DNA from: Ottelia alismoides
Lineage: Eukaryota > Streptophyta > Magnoliopsida > Alismatales > Hydrocharitaceae
Length of the DNA: 64,000 nt
Assembly (NCBI GenBank): GCA_037367405.1
Contig: JAZKJV010000086.1
Coordinates: forward strand, 868,001-932,000
Reading direction: 5' to 3'
The translations under genes were made by a program, and so were the position numbers. The notes below the pieces were generated by a model. That model was not told where the DNA came from, ran no database searches, and was given only the letters and a program-made list of their open reading frames with translations. Of this stretch, positions 24,245 to 37,487 are shown in pieces; the stretch's first letter is position 1, and each line of letters starts with the position of its first letter.

Positions 24245-26868
24245 TCGTCCAACTGAAACTTGTAGATCTCATCGAGACGAACAATTTTCATGTTTTGACT
24301 TTTTCCTAATTCCACCTCTAACTAATTCTTTTGTATTTATATTTATTTTTTGCTTTTTCTAATTTTCTGATTGGGCCACATGGCGCCTTCTGGGCCGCCC
24401 ACGTGACCCACCCCCCTTCCATCACCCGACGCTCTCTTGGTCGTCAATCTCCTTGCCGCCCGCCCCCATCTTGACCGTCCATAACCACTCAATTCCCATC
24501 TGTCTGATCTGACATCAGATCTAATTCTCACTGCCCCCTAGCGCGTCATCCACAGCCGTTAGATCTCATCTCCCATCCTACGGATCTCCGCAAGCCACGT
24601 CGCCCCTTTCCCATAGCCCGCTTATCCAACTTAACACCCTACGCTTCTCATCACCCCATGTCACCCTACTCTTCTCCATCGTTGGATCAAACCTGCCTTC
24701 TCATCATCACCGCGCACCTCCGTACGCATCTCAGCTACTCGATCCACTCCTCGGATCTAATCACTACCCTCCAATCATGCTATCATCTCATCCGTTGGAT
24801 CGTAAGATCCAATGGCACTCCACTCGTCTCCTACCTCTATTACATTCCCCCTCCAGGCATTACGATCATCACCCCCTTTCCATTTCCGCGCCGCCTACCG
24901 ACCTACTCTTCACTCCATAACGTCTCCTCCACAAAGCTCGATCCCGCCATCTTCGCGCGACCACCATAATACCCCCTCTGTTACTATCCCAATATTAAAC
25001 CAACATTCAAATACCCCACACCACATAATCACTGGTGACGCCCCCTCCTATAAATCCCTCCTTAGATGCACTTCACCACCATCCACCACTTCATTGGGGT
25101 TTGCCCTAGCTTCCTCTGCCCTCCGGTGACAACAGAGGGCGGCCTTATCGAGGCAATAATGGCCTCGCCACCCAGGTGTGATCCATGGCCTTCTCGGCCA
25201 TGTCATGGCACCTCTAGTGTCCGCTGAGGCACTGAGGCACGATCGGCCTCGTGGTGAAGACGACACCAGAGGCCCGATAAGGACCTCAGCCTAGATCAAC
25301 GCCTCCACCAGCACCTTACTCCTGCAAGGTGATTTTCCATTTTATTTCTACGAATTTTCCTATCATCTATCACCACTTCCACCGTCCATTTATCAACCAG
25401 CACGTCCTCCATACCACCCTCATCCTCGCCGACCACCCCTCCCTTCTCCAGAACCAGTCCCTCTCTGACCCCTTCTTCTCCACTTCGTCGGAGAAGAAGC
25501 TCATGGGCCACCACCTCCTGACGCCCCATGGCCCCCATTCACTAACCCTGCACACTTGCACACTTCGGTCATTATCTAATGCATGAAGGACCCTCCATGG
25601 TTGGAGTTTGCATCGGAGCTCCTTCAAACGTTTCTCCTCCGGCGAAGCTTCATCGACCTTCACCTCCGACCAGCTCCAGAGCTTCGCAACACCTCCAGGT
25701 TGCTCGCCAGAACTTTAGCTCTCTTCCTTGACCTTCCAGCATGGCCTCGGAGCACAAAGGAGCAAATAGCAGGTCGCCGGAGCCCCACCTTCTCCGATGG
25801 CTTGCAGAGGAGCGAGATAGTACAGGTGTCGTCCAATCATCTGGATCGGATGGTTGTAATGAAAACACGTGGTGACCCGAGCTTCCTTCAGAACCTATAG
25901 GCTCGGGTCCACTGAGCCAAGACCCGAACCGCTACCTGACGCCGCGTCAACCCAAGTTAGCGAGCCTCCCGAGCCTAGCTCCTCATGTGCAGAGCACGTA
26001 GGGGCTGGGTAATTTCCATGAAGACCCTGGATTCTTTTGATTTATGCAAAATGGTCCCTAGGAACATTCCTGTGCCTGGGTAATTTACAAAGATGCCCCC
26101 TTAAAGTGAAAATTACAAAAATGACCCCATGCACATGGAAAAATTACGTCCCAGGCAGTTTTTTGAAATTACAATTAGGTACCTCCCTTGGCCTATTTCT
26201 AATTTTTATCTCTTTTATTTCTTGCATTTTATTTAGAATTATGCCCCTGGAGTATTTTCTTCTTAACTTGAGCATCGTAGATCCAAATTGCATGATTTTA
26301 GTGTCATTTTATTCCATGTTTCATCTATATTATGGCATGTTAATTTTCTTATCTGATACCATTCTAAATGAAGTGAATTTGTAATGTTAGATGACGACTC
26401 TTGTTCCAATGCCTTGTCATAAAATAGATGTTTTCTCTTAATGTTATGCTCAAAATGACCCTGATTTTAATTTACTTTATGTTATTCAAATTAAGTAATC
26501 TTTTTAGGGCATATTTGTAGTCCTTTATTCATCATGTAATTACCCTTGCATTATTTTCATGCATCATCTCATAATTGCATAAAAATCAACTAAAAAATGC
26601 ATGCATCTCTTTATTGCTTCGTAATATGCATAATGAATCCTGCATAGGCATGAAGATCATAGAATTAAGAATTATTCACGCTTGATCTTAATTGATCGGA
26701 ATTTGATAAATAGATAGAGTAGCTCGTGTCGTTGTGTTCGACCTTGGTAGACTTGCCAAGTATAAATACTCCACAACATTCAAAGGATTGTGGTTTTTGC
26801 TGAACTGAAATTACCTCCTATACTACCATATTCTCTGAATATTAATGATGTAAATTTTACGTTCATTA
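24245..26868 (+). repeat. LTR1 of element B, second part
   Basis: Continues 14344-14677 beyond the Tekay insertion. The rejoined sequence (...GACTTTTCGTC then CAACTGAAACTTG...) matches the uninterrupted LTR2 near 29690 and LTR3 near 38515. Contains GATC-centred inverted repeats (24506-24521 and 24795-24812) and a TATA box at 25049. Near the end is TTCGACCTTGG at 26737, and the terminus is GTTCATTA, a decayed TTCATCA. Reading frames in 24658-25900 recur in all three LTRs without conserved protein motifs. Confidence 0.88.
25049..25055 (+). promoter_or_regulatory. TATA box of B LTR1
   Basis: TATAAAT in a C-rich setting (CCCTCCTATAAATCCCTCC). The same place holds TATAAAAG in LTR2 (30493) and TATAAAA in LTR3 (39304), which supports its role as the LTR promoter. 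Confidence 0.7.
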
Positions 26869-26870
26869 AA

Positions 26871-26888
26871 TGGCGCTCTTGCCGGGGA
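26871..26888 (+). promoter_or_regulatory. Primer binding site after B LTR1 (tRNA-Asp type)
   Basis: TGGCGCTCTTGCCGGGGA, two mismatches to TGGCGCCGTTGCCGGGGA, two bases after the LTR end. Confidence 0.85.
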
Positions 26889-27258
26889 CACGACTCACCT
26901 TTATTTATTTAATTAATTTTGATTTATTTTTAGTGTTGAATATTGTCAAGATTCACAGATCTTCTTTTCATGCAATATTTTCTACATCATTCTGTTGATT
27001 AATTTCCTCTATAATTTTCTAACATTTCTCTTTTATGGCAGGACCAATGAAGATCGAGGATGCTTGATCTTCACGGAGGCGGGGAGTTGGGATATCTCGC
27101 TGAAGAGGCCGCAAAAGATTTGGGGGAGAAATTTTAGGAATTTTTATCAGTCTACTTGCATTTGCATCTTGTAAAAAAAATAAAGGGACTTGCATGTGCA
27201 TATTTATTTTAACAGTCCTCATTAGAGGGCTTGCATGTTGTAAAAAAAAGAAAAAAAA

Positions 27259-27279
27259 GTAGATCACTACATGATCTAC
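27259..27279 (+). other. Leader hairpin of B (first copy)
   Basis: GTAGATCA pairs perfectly with TGATCTAC around a five-base loop, 370 bases after the primer site, followed by a run of C. The second internal copy has it at 32696-32716. A packaging or dimerisation role is possible but inferred only from position. Confidence 0.6.
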
Positions 27280-27415
27280 CCCCCCCCCCAAACACACATA
27301 CACGTGTGTACACTTTCACATATGCACTCACCTTTTCCCCCTCTCTCTATATATTTTACATTCCCTACCCACATCTGCCTCCTATCCAAATACACCACCC
27401 CTAACTCAGATACTT

Positions 27416-27441
27416 TACTTAGGCTATTTGTAGCCTTAGTA
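27416..27441 (+). other. PPT-like hairpin 1 of B, first copy
   Basis: TACTTAGGCTA pairs with TAGCCTTAGTA with one mismatch, around a four-base loop TTTG. TAGGGG follows. The second copy at 32911-32936 is perfect. Confidence 0.75.
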
Positions 27442-27485
27442 TAGGGGCACCCTCCTATTCATCCATCCCACGCATTGTCTTCTCG

Positions 27486-27512
27486 TACTTAGGTCAATTT
27501 TCGACCTAAGTA
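27486..27512 (+). other. PPT-like hairpin 2 of B, first copy
   Basis: TACTTAGGTC (27486-27495) pairs perfectly with GACCTAAGTA (27503-27512). TAGGAGGACCC follows. In the second copy (32984-33006) a C-G pair is replaced by T-A, a compensatory change. Confidence 0.78.
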
Positions 27513-29340
27513 TAGGAGGACCCTCCTCCCCAGTTCCTCTATATCGCCCTATATTTAACCGAGCCATGACTTCATATCACTAGTGCTATGAGGACATAGA
27601 AAAAATTAAGTATAGGGGGGGTATACCATATACTACTGTATATTTACTTTATCCATAGCTCGTATTTTAAAACTTTTTAAAAATTCTTTTTCAGGCTTGG
27701 TTTTAGTAATCCTTCGAACTGAGTTTTGTAAAACCTTGTAAAAATGTCTTCTTAAAAATTGAGAGATTAATCTGTGTAAATAAGCCCTTCTCAACAAAAT
27801 TGAAAAATTAAAACCCTTTCTTTGAATTATCCTCTAATTACAAGGCTTAGTAAATACTTTCAGTGAGGGAACTTCGGTCTCTCTTAGTAGAGTGGGTGGT
27901 TTAGAGGACAATGTATATGGCTCCGTCCTTAAGGAACATGGGTCCATCTAACGACCCGTACTTACACCCATACTGGCTGAGAGTAGATACTTTTATTCAT
28001 TTGAGCCTGGTCAGTCATTGTCTCTCCAGTGAATAAAAAAATCAAAAAGTTAAAATAGATAAAAATATGCAAAAACAAAAATCACACAAAAATCACTAAG
28101 GAGTTGGTGTATTCCTGACACAGTCACATTCACTCAAGGCTCGAGGATTTTGAGGACACTGGATTTCTGTGATCTTGAGAGTCTGAGTTAACATGCCTAA
28201 GTCATTAGGGTTTTGAGCTTAATTATCCAAACTTCCATGGTTTGAAACATTTGAGCACTATATTGCACTCTTCATCTCTACCTTCAAAAGAATATGATCA
28301 ACACTTCACTTTCACAATTGCATGATTGATGAGATGAGTTGAGATATCACTTGAGGAATTAAGACTAGAGATTTGAGTTTAGACCCGATCTAATGATATT
28401 CGATGATGGGATAAAGTTCATGAAGGCTTCAGAAAACCTGAGTGTCAGCGAAACCCTAGCCAGTATGTGAACAAGTTCATATGCTATCTCTTTGATATCT
28501 ACCTATGTGCCAGGGAGTGATGAAACTTAATGAAAATTGTTTATCAGTGTGCGCAAACTTTTGGTAAAAGCAGTGGAGATAACCAACAAAAGAAAAGAAA
28601 TGTCAAAGAAAAGCTATCATCCAAAGTCAAATTACGAAAAGAGCTTCCACCAATGGTGAGCGGTCCCAAATATTTTTTAAAGTGTCCACATGGACAAAGC
28701 ACTAATTAGGACTAATGAGTCGGGCTGACACCATAAAAGGGCTTTGCATCTTAAGCGATACAAGTCTAGGTGTCGAAGGAATCTTATATAATCAGAAAAG
28801 ACACACCCCATTGTACTCCCAGAAAAACAAGTGTAGACGACTTCAAATTCTCTTGAAAGACACATTGATCAACAAGCTAAAAATCTACCTGTGTTGAGTA
28901 AAAAGGCACTCGAGAGGACCCTTGTTCCAATGTGAGGGAGAGAAAAATAGACACAATCATATGCCCTCCATCATCTGGCCATCCATCTACATTTCAAGTC
29001 TAACGAACAAATGAGACGATTGACTGAATAAAGAATATACTTATTCTATAGTATTGAGGATGAGGTCTAGAGGAGAGTCTTTGGGATTGGAACTTAGAGT
29101 GATGGCTCGACTCGACTCTCATGAATGCAGTACACTAAATTTCATATCCTTATATTATATGTCCAAAAGAGAGTCTGAAAATTAGAGAAGTTGGATTCCT
29201 TCTGACAAAGGCTTGGATAAGACCAGAATTTTAGGATCACTTAAATTGAGGGTCTTCGAAAGATCGAGCCTTGAAATCTTTACTTACATAGTCAGGATTA
29301 ATCTGACTCCTTCATCCTTTAGATGCTCGAGGATGAGCAT

Positions 29341-29358
29341 GGTTTAAGTATAGGGTTA
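29341..29358 (+). promoter_or_regulatory. Polypurine tract before B LTR2
   Basis: GGTTTAAGTATAGGGTTA directly before TGATCAATC. Its core AAGTATAGGG matches the 3' arms of the hairpins. Preceded by CTCGAGGATGAGCATGG, typical of Athila/Tat elements. Confidence 0.78.
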
Positions 29359-32307
29359 TGATCAATCTCATATTCATCATGCTAAAAATCAATTATTAAA
29401 TCCCTAGTTTAATCAAACCAATGAAATTCATTAATATATCCTCCATTTTATATTGTATTATAGTGTGTATAATTAACCCTTGGTTAATTGTATATAAGCT
29501 ATTATTTATTTTGTAATTATTTTCTCATCAAAAACCCTTAAAAACTAGGTAGATTAATTATCTATAATTTTCCTAACCTTTAAAAAGACTAAAAATACAA
29601 AAACAACTCAAAAGATAAAAATCTATGTTATTACCTCCTTAAAAATATCCCCCAAAAATACTTTTTATATAAATGACTTCTTTTGCCTTTGTCCAATATG
29701 AAACTTGCAGATCTCATCAAGACGAACAACTTTCATGTTTTGACTTTTCCCTATTTCTTTCTCTAACTAATTCTTTGTATTTATCTTTATTTATTCTTTT
29801 TTCTAATTTTCTGATTGGGCCACATGGTGCCTTCTGGGCAACCCACGTTTCTCGTCCCCCTTACGCCACCCAGCGCTCTCCTGGGCCGTCGATCTCCTCG
29901 CCGCCCGCCCCCATCTTGATCGTCCATCTCCACTCCATTCCCAACCGTCTGATCTGACATCAGATCTAATCCTTGTCGCCCCCTAGTGCCTAATCCACAA
30001 CTGTTAGATCTCATCTCCTATCCTAAGGATCTCCGCGTGCCACCTCGCCCCTTTCCCACAGCCTTGCGATCCCCTTAACATCCTACGCTTCTCATCACTC
30101 CACGTCACCCTGCTCTTCTCCACCGTTAGATCAAACCCGCTTTCTCATCAGTACTGCTCAACTCCGCATGCATCACAGCCACCCGATCCACTCCTCGGAT
30201 ATGATCACTACCCTCCCATCGTGCTATCAACCTAATTGTTGGATCTAAAAATCCAAGGGCTCACCAGTCGTCTCCTACCTCCGTTACCTTCCCCTCCATG
30301 CATTACGATCCTCTCCCTTTCCATTTCTGCGTCGCCTAACGACCATCTCTTCGCTCCATAACGTCTCCTCCACAAAGCCTAATCTCCCGCAATCTTCGTG
30401 CGATCACATAACACCCCCTCCATTACTCTCCCACCATTAAACCATCATTCAAACACCCACCACCACATAACCGTCAGCGACCCCCCCCCCCCTATAAAAG
30501 CCCTCCTCCATCGTACTTCACCGTACCCTAGCTTCCTCCACCCTCCGGTGACAACGGAGGGTGACCTTGTCGAGGCGATACTGGTCGTGCCACCCAGTTG
30601 TGATCCATGGCCTTCCCAGCCATGTCATGGCACCTCCGACGTCCAGTCGGCACCAAGTCATGATCGGCCTCGTCGTACGACAACCCCATAGGCCCGATAA
30701 GGACCTCAGCCCAGATCACTGCCTCTACCAGCACCTTGCTCCAGCAAGGTGATTTTCCCTTTTATTTCTATGAATTTTCCTATAGTCTATCACCACTTCC
30801 ACCCTCCATTTATCAACCCAGCACCTCTGCCATACCACCCTCATCCTCACCGACCACCCCTCACTTCTCCAGAACCTCCCCCTCTCCGACCCCCTTCCTA
30901 TCCACTTCGTCTGAGAAGAAGCACATGGGCCACCACCTCCCGACGCCCCATGGCCCCCATTCACTCACCTTGCACATGCGCATGCTTCGTCTATTATCTA
31001 ATGCATGCAGGACCCTCAACGGTTAGAGTTTGCATCGGAGCTCCTTCAAGTGTTTCTCATCCAGCGAAGCTTCACCGACCTTGACCTCTGACCATCTCCA
31101 GAGCTTCGTAGCACCTCCAGGTTGCTCGCCAGATCTTTAGCTCTCTTCCTCGACCTTCCAGCGCGACCTCGGAGTACGGAGGAGCAAATAGAAGGCCGTC
31201 AGAGCCCTGCCTTCTCCGGTGGTTTGTGGAGGAGCGAGATGGTACAGGTGTTGTCCAATCATCTAGATCGGATGACTGTGATGAAAACATGTGGCGACCG
31301 GAGCCTCCTTCAAAACCTATAGGCTCGGGTCCACCGAGCCAAGACCTGAACCACTACTTGATGCCACATCAACCCGAGCCTGCGAGCCTCCCGAGCCAAG
31401 TTCCGCACGTGCAAAGCTTGTGGGGTCTGGGTAATTTGCATGAAAACCCTGGATGCTTTTGATATTTGCATAATGGTCTCCAGGCACATGCCTCACGGTG
31501 TGCCTAGGTAATTTACAGGGATACCCTCGTAACTTCTAGAAATTACAAAAATGTCCCCACGCACATGGAAAAATTGAATAAGGGCCCAGGTAGTTTTTAG
31601 AAATTGCATTTAGGTCCCTCCAGGGACCTATTAATAATATTTATCTCTTTTCTTCATTGCACTTTATTTACAATTATGCCCCTAAAGTATTTTCTTCATA
31701 ACTGGAGCATCGTAGATCTAAATTGCATGATTTTAGTGTCGTTTTGTTCCTTGTTTCATCCTCTATATTATGGAATATTTAATTTTCTAATTTGACACCA
31801 TTTTAAATGAAGTGAATTTTCAATGTTAGACGATGACTCTTGTTCTAATGCCTTATCACAAAATAGATGTTTTCACTTAATGTTATGATCAGAATGACCA
31901 TGATTTCAATTTACTTTCTGTTGCTCAAATTAAGTAATCAATTTAGGGCATATTTGTAGTCCTTTATTCATCATGTAATTACCCTTGCATTATTTTCATG
32001 CATCATCTCATAATTGCATAAAAATCAACTAAAAAATGCATGCATCTCTTTATTGCTTTGTAATATGCATAATGCATCATGTATATGCATGAAGATCATA
32101 GAATTAAGAATTATTCACGCTTGATATTAATTGATCGGAATTCAATAAATAGATAGAGTAGCCCGTGTCCCTGTGTTCGACCTTGGTAGACTTGCCAAGT
32201 ATAAATAGTCCACAACATTCAAAGGATTGTGGTTTTTGCTGAACCCAATTTACCTCCTATACTACGACATTCTCTAAATATTAATGAGGAAAATTTTACG
32301 TTCATGA
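29359..32307 (+). repeat. LTR2 of element B (middle LTR)
   Basis: 2949 bp, uninterrupted. Starts TGATCAATCTC, ends GTTCATGA. Preceded by a polypurine tract and followed by a primer site, so it is at once the 3' LTR of the first unit and the 5' LTR of the second. GATC inverted repeat at 29951-29966, TATAAAAG at 30493-30500, TTCGACCTTGG at 32176. Confidence 0.9.
30493..30500 (+). promoter_or_regulatory. TATA box of B LTR2
   Basis: TATAAAAG after a C run, aligned with the boxes of LTR1 and LTR3. Confidence 0.7.
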
Positions 32308-32309
32308 AA

Positions 32310-32327
32310 TGGCGTTGTTACCGAGGA
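32310..32327 (+). promoter_or_regulatory. Primer binding site after B LTR2 (decayed tRNA-Asp type)
   Basis: TGGCGTTGTTACCGAGGA, four mismatches to the tRNA-Asp complement, all C-to-T or G-to-A transitions. Confidence 0.78.
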
Positions 32328-32910
32328 CACGACTCACCTTTATTTATTTAATTAATTTTGATTTATTTTTAGTGTTGAATATTGTCAAGATTCACAGGTC
32401 TTCCTTTCACGCATTATTTTTCACATCGTTCTGTTGATTAATTTCGTCTAAAATTATAACATTTCTCTTTTATGGCAGGTCCAATGAAGATCGAGGATGC
32501 TTGATCTTCGAGGAGGCGGGGAGTTGGGAGCTCCCACTGAAGAGGCCACAAATGATTTGGTGGAGAAATTTTAGGAATTTTTATCAGTTTACTTGCGTTT
32601 GCATCTTGTAAAAAAAATAAAAGGACTTGCATGTGCGTATTTATTTTAACAGTCCTCGTCAGAGGGCTTGCATGTTGTAAAAAAAGGAAAAAAAAGTAGA
32701 TCACTAGATGATCTACCCCCCCCCCACACACACACAAATACACACTTGCACATATACACTCACCTTTTCCCCTCTCTCTCTCTCTGTATGATTTACATCC
32801 CCCCACCATCTGCCTTCTAAGCCATTTGTAAAAATTCAATTCTCCCCTTCACCCCCTTGTATTGTAGTGAAATGTTTCCTCGAAATACAACCCCCCTAAC
32901 TTAGACACTT

Positions 32911-32936
32911 TACTTAGGCTATTTGTAGCCTAAGTA
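32911..32936 (+). other. PPT-like hairpin 1 of B, second copy
   Basis: TACTTAGGCTA pairs perfectly over 11 bp with TAGCCTAAGTA, loop TTTG, then TAGGGCGGACCC. Confidence 0.8.
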
Positions 32937-32983
32937 TAGGGCGGACCCGTCTATTCATCAATCCCATGCATTGTCTTCTTGTT

Positions 32984-33006
32984 CTTAGGTTAATTTTTAA
33001 CCTAAG
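32984..33006 (+). other. PPT-like hairpin 2 of B, second copy
   Basis: CTTAGGTTAA pairs perfectly with TTAACCTAAG around TTT, followed by TATAGGAGGACCC. Relative to the first copy it carries a covarying base pair. Confidence 0.8.
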
Positions 33007-34145
33007 TATAGGAGGACCCTCCACCTCAGTTCTGTTATATCACCCTATATTTTACCGAGCCATGGCTTCATATCACTTGTGCTATGAGGACATAGACAAA
33101 AGTAAGTATACGGGGAATATCATATACTATTGTTTATTTACTTTAGCCATAGCTCGTATTTTTAAAACTTTTTGAAAATTCTTTTTTGGGCTTGGTTTTA
33201 GTAATCATGTGAACTGAGTTTTGTAAAACCTTGTAAAATGTTTTCTTAAAAATTAAGGGATTAATTTTTGTAAGTAACCTCTTCTCAAAAAAAATTGAAA
33301 AATTAGAACCCTTTCTTTGAATTATACTATAATTACTAGTCTTAGTAAATACTTTTAGTGAGGGAACTTCGGTCTCCCTCAGCAGAGTGGGTGATTTAGA
33401 GGACAATGTATATGGCTCCATCCTTAAGGAACACAGGTCCGTCTAATGGCCCGCACTTACACTCATACCGGCTGACAGTAGATACTTTTATTCATTTAAG
33501 CCTCGTTCAGTCATTTTCTCTCCAATGAAAAAAAACGAAATGTTAAAATCCATAAAAATCTGCAATAACAAAAATCACACAAAAATCACTAACTAAGGAG
33601 TTGGTGTATTACTGACACATTCACATTCACTCAAGGCTCGAGGATTTTGAGGACACCGGATTTCTATGATCTTGAGAGTCTAAGTTAACATGCCTAAGTC
33701 ATTAGGGTTTTGAGCTTAATTATCCAAACTTCCCTGGTTCGAAAGATTGAGCGTTATATTGCACTCTTCATCTCTACCTTTTAAAAGAATATGATCAACA
33801 CTTCACTTTCACAACTGCATGATTGATGAGATGAGTTAAGATATCACTTGAGGAACTAAGACTAGAGATTTGAGTTTAGACTCGATCTAATGATATTCGA
33901 TGATGGGATAAAGTTAATGAAGGCTTCAGAAAACCTGAGTGTCAGCGAAACCCTAGCCAGTATGTGAACAAGTTCGTATGTTATCTCTTTGATATCTACC
34001 TATGTGCTAGGGAGTGATGAAACCTAATGAAAATTATTTATCAGTGTGCGTAAACTTTTGGTAAAAGCAGTGGAGCTAGCCAACAAAAGAAAAGAAATGT
34101 CAAAAGAAAGCTCTATCATCCAAAGTCAAATTACAAAAAGAGATT

Positions 34146-37100
34146 TGATGAGGGTGTTGATGCAACTCGAGTTAAGGAATATCTAGGGTTGTTGTGACCT
34201 GAATCATAAGGCACTATCAATCAAGAAAAATAGACCACCAACTAAAGAAATCAAGCACTCAAAACGAAGCAAGAGATTTTGCTAGTTTATTTTACCTGGT
34301 ATAGCTACTAGGGTTAAACACAAGGAGCACAGAATAATAAGTCTACGAAGTAGTCAGGTAATAAAAAAGATGAAAAAATTTTGTGGTTTTTAATATTTAA
34401 TTTTTTATGATTTAAATTATTAAGAAAAATAGAGACAAGGTGAAGAAGGCACATACAAACAATTATTTAAGGATCCAAAAATGCTCAACAATTCAAAACA
34501 AAAATATTTTAATGTTTTTAAAATATTCAAATGTTTTTGTGAATTTTATGAGGTTTTTATGATTTTTAATTAATCTCTAAAAGTACAAGAAGGTCAAAAA
34601 CAATAGGCAATGTATAGCTGGGATCTAAAGGTAAATTAAATTTTTTTAAAATGCCTATCAAATCCTATCAGTAATTTTATGTGAAACTACAGAGGAAAAT
34701 CTACCTATAGAAGAATAAAACACATTAATTGATTTTCTATGAATTTTTTAATGATTCTAATGGGATTTTTAGTCCTTTTTAATTTTTAGGTGGTTTTATG
34801 TATGGGAATGAAATCAAAATTGCATAGGAGCTAAAACAACATAAAACACACAATCAAAATTTTTTGGATTTTTTTAAGGCATTTATATATTCTTAGTGGA
34901 TTTTTCAAAACAAACAAAGATACTTTTTAAGGTTTTTGAATTTTATAAAATACCAAACGAAAACAAAACAAGCCACAAAAATTCCCAAAATTCTTGCACA
35001 GTAGCAGGAGCTATGTGTCAAAATCTCAGACTTTGTGGAGCAAAATTTGTATTTATTCAATTAAAAACAAGACACACTCTCATGGGGACTAAAACGTAAA
35101 TAAATTAAGTTATGGGACCAAAAAGTGACAAGCAATAAACCCTAGGGTCCAATATGCAATTTCTCCATCAAAATCTACACATGACGCAAATCAGCATTCA
35201 CAGGGTTATATTTGCAAATATGAAAAGTAAATATTGAATCAATAACAAAAGATAAGTTCGGGGCAAACAATGCAAATATCCCAACTAAACACGTGAGAAG
35301 CACGTGGTTCTACACTGGTTGGACTAAAAAGCAAATATGAGAAACTACAGGTACTAGAATGCAAAATGGTTCAACTGTGATTTTTATTTACAGACTAAAA
35401 TAGAAACTAAAATAAATTCAGGGTCTAATATGCAATATACCCATGGAGGCACATGAGAGGCGCATGGGGACAGGTGTCAGCTGGTTGCAGGGCGTAATCG
35501 TGCGACTCTGCTCCTTTGCAATGGTTGATCTGATGGCCAGGGAATATTCCCTACGTGTGGTGCAGATCTGCCAGATGGCATCAGATCAACGGTCAAAAGG
35601 ATGCAATGCTGGACGGCTTAGATGAAATCTGAAGTGCTGCTCCGCATCCAATGACAACGGAAGATGGTGGACGAATAGAGCTCTAGTGATCTTTAAACGA
35701 TGATCTGGGCGAATCTGTCCGGTCAATCAGGCTACCAACGGGTCGAGCACCTCCAGGGAGGCACTCCGCGTCGAGTCGTGGGATCCGATCACCCAGTAAA
35801 CTGTCGGATGAACAGAATGGTGGAACTGGGGTCTGGCGTAGCTCCACCGAGTAGCTAGGAAGCAGATAGAGCTCCTCACAGCTCCAGGGTACCTGCAATG
35901 CGAAGCTAAGACTCAGAGGCACACTCTATTCCTGCTTATTAGGAAAAGAAATCAAATATGCGACGGCGAATGGTCTTGATCTCCGGCGGTTGTGACAGAA
36001 GGAGATCGAGGACCTAATCTTGGCTATACGATACAAGATCAGGGTGATCAGGATCCATGGGAAGATGTAGGGAAAGCGCGTGGGTCGATCCAAATGGATA
36101 GATCAGGGTGACGAAGCTCCAACCTGCTGGTCGGAGCTGGCGAAGCTACGACAGCGTACAAATGAATGAATGATAAATGACGGAGCTAGGAACGATCAAA
36201 GAGCCACCTGAGGGTTTGAGTATGATCCTGAGCTCCAGGCGGAGTGAACGGCGGGGTTGTTGCCTCGACCACGGTGCGTCAGGCGAAGGAGGCTTCTCGC
36301 GGCGATTCCCCGGCCACGAATGGGGAGCGTCGGCTACACATCACCAAATCAACCACCAAAGGGCTCCTCCGACGGTTGTCACTACGCTGGAGGGTTCTAG
36401 GGTATTGAGAAGGGGTGTGGCACGAGCTAGGGCACTGTGGAGGCGAGAAGATTTTAGAGAGTCGACGGGGGTCTGGAAAGATCAGATTGATGCACGAAAC
36501 CCGAGAAGGAATTAGATCGGGCGAGGGACCCGCGAGAATGTTGGAAGTACGAGGATTCTCGGGTCCGAATCTCAAGGCGGGAGGTGAGCGGAGTCGGTCT
36601 GGGAAAAGTTGAGAGGGAGCACCGATGACAAGAATTCAGGTTGGACCCAGGTAGGAGGCGTCGTTGACCCGTGGGTAACATTTCAGCCAACCAATCAGAA
36701 AATAGTATTTACAAAATACATTACAAATTCGATAAAAAATTATAAATGTTTTAAAATTAAAAAGTGTATAAAATGAAAAATGTTTATTTTTCTCCAAACT
36801 ATTTTTCTGTGATTTTTATTTATTTTTTTTGAAAAATAAATTATGGTATATACAATATAATGTAATATATACATGTATAAAATACCTATGTATTTTGAAC
36901 AATTATTTTTAATTTTTTATTTTACACAAATACACCAATTGTATTTTTTATAATTTACAACATAATTTTTGGAGTATAAAATTATTTTTGTTTTATTTTT
37001 ATAATTTATTTATAAGTATAAAAAAATAGGGGAGGATTCACATATACATGTATTATGTACAAGTGAGGGAGAGAGAGAAGTTTATTGTATTTTATTTTAT

Positions 37101-37487
37101 TTTTCCTATTTTTATTTTATTTTTAGAAATATATACAAGGAAGTAAAACTACCTTTTTATTTTTATTTTGTAAAAATAAATTGCATACATATATGGTATA
37201 TATGTACAAGGTGGAGTGGCATTATCTCTCTCAACTTATTTTATTTGACGATCAAGCCAATCTTGGCTCTTTCTCCGGTTTGGGTCACTCAATATTTATT
37301 CTAAATATTTCCTCCTTTTTCTTTTATTCTTTATTCTTTTACTTTTGCACAAATACATGCTAATTATGAGATATTAACATATGCATGCTTATTGGTAAGT
37401 TGTTGTATTTACGACTATTTACATGATGCTTTACCAAGATAATTAGCTAAAATAAAAGAATAAAGAGTGTTGAATAAGGATTCATCA
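34146..37487 (-). repeat. Solo LTR of family C, inserted in reverse
   Basis: 3342 bp starting TGATGAGG and ending ATTCATCA on the plus strand. Its reverse complement starts TGATGAATCC and follows the C LTR at 49114 closely for the first ~200 bases; the other end matches the C LTR near 52760-52860. Flanks are AGATT (34141-34145) and AGCTT (37488-37492). The uninterrupted first copy of B reads AGCTT at that place, so this is a target duplication with one mutation. No internal region remains, so recombination between two LTRs removed it. Frames in 35443-36690 lie in its GC-rich middle and look non-coding. Confidence 0.85.

Larger units (their letters stand above)
26889..29340 (+). mobile_element. 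First internal region of element B, non-coding
   Basis: About 2.5 kb with no gag, protease or pol in any frame. Ordered landmarks are hairpin GAAGATC...GATCTTC (27049-27072); leader hairpin (27259-27279) followed by a C run; two PPT-like hairpins (27416-27441, 27486-27512); GAGGACATAG (about 27587); a leader-like block near 27880-27990 that resembles D's leader at 59612-59725 (AGAGTGGG...TTTAGAGGACA); and a closing segment with CTCGAGGATGAGCATGG before the polypurine tract. It resembles a LARD-type element assembled only from cis-acting parts. Confidence 0.8.
32328..34145 (+). mobile_element. Second internal region of B, left part, non-coding
   Basis: Collinear with 26889-28665 of the first internal region. 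Hairpins at 32486-32509, 32696-32716, 32911-32936 and 32984-33006, and the leader-like block near 33360-33480. Interrupted after AGATT (34141-34145) by an inverted solo LTR; resumes at 37488. Confidence 0.82.

Noticed and set aside
24658..31462. Clusters of 60-115 codon frames in the GC-rich parts of the B LTRs
   Set aside because: They overlap on both strands, recur with indels and stops in the other LTR copies, and have no protein motif. They reflect GC-rich LTR sequence.
35443..36690. Overlapping frames around 35.4-36.7 kb as a possible host gene
   Set aside because: They lie wholly inside the inverted C-type solo LTR and match its GC-rich promoter and leader part.
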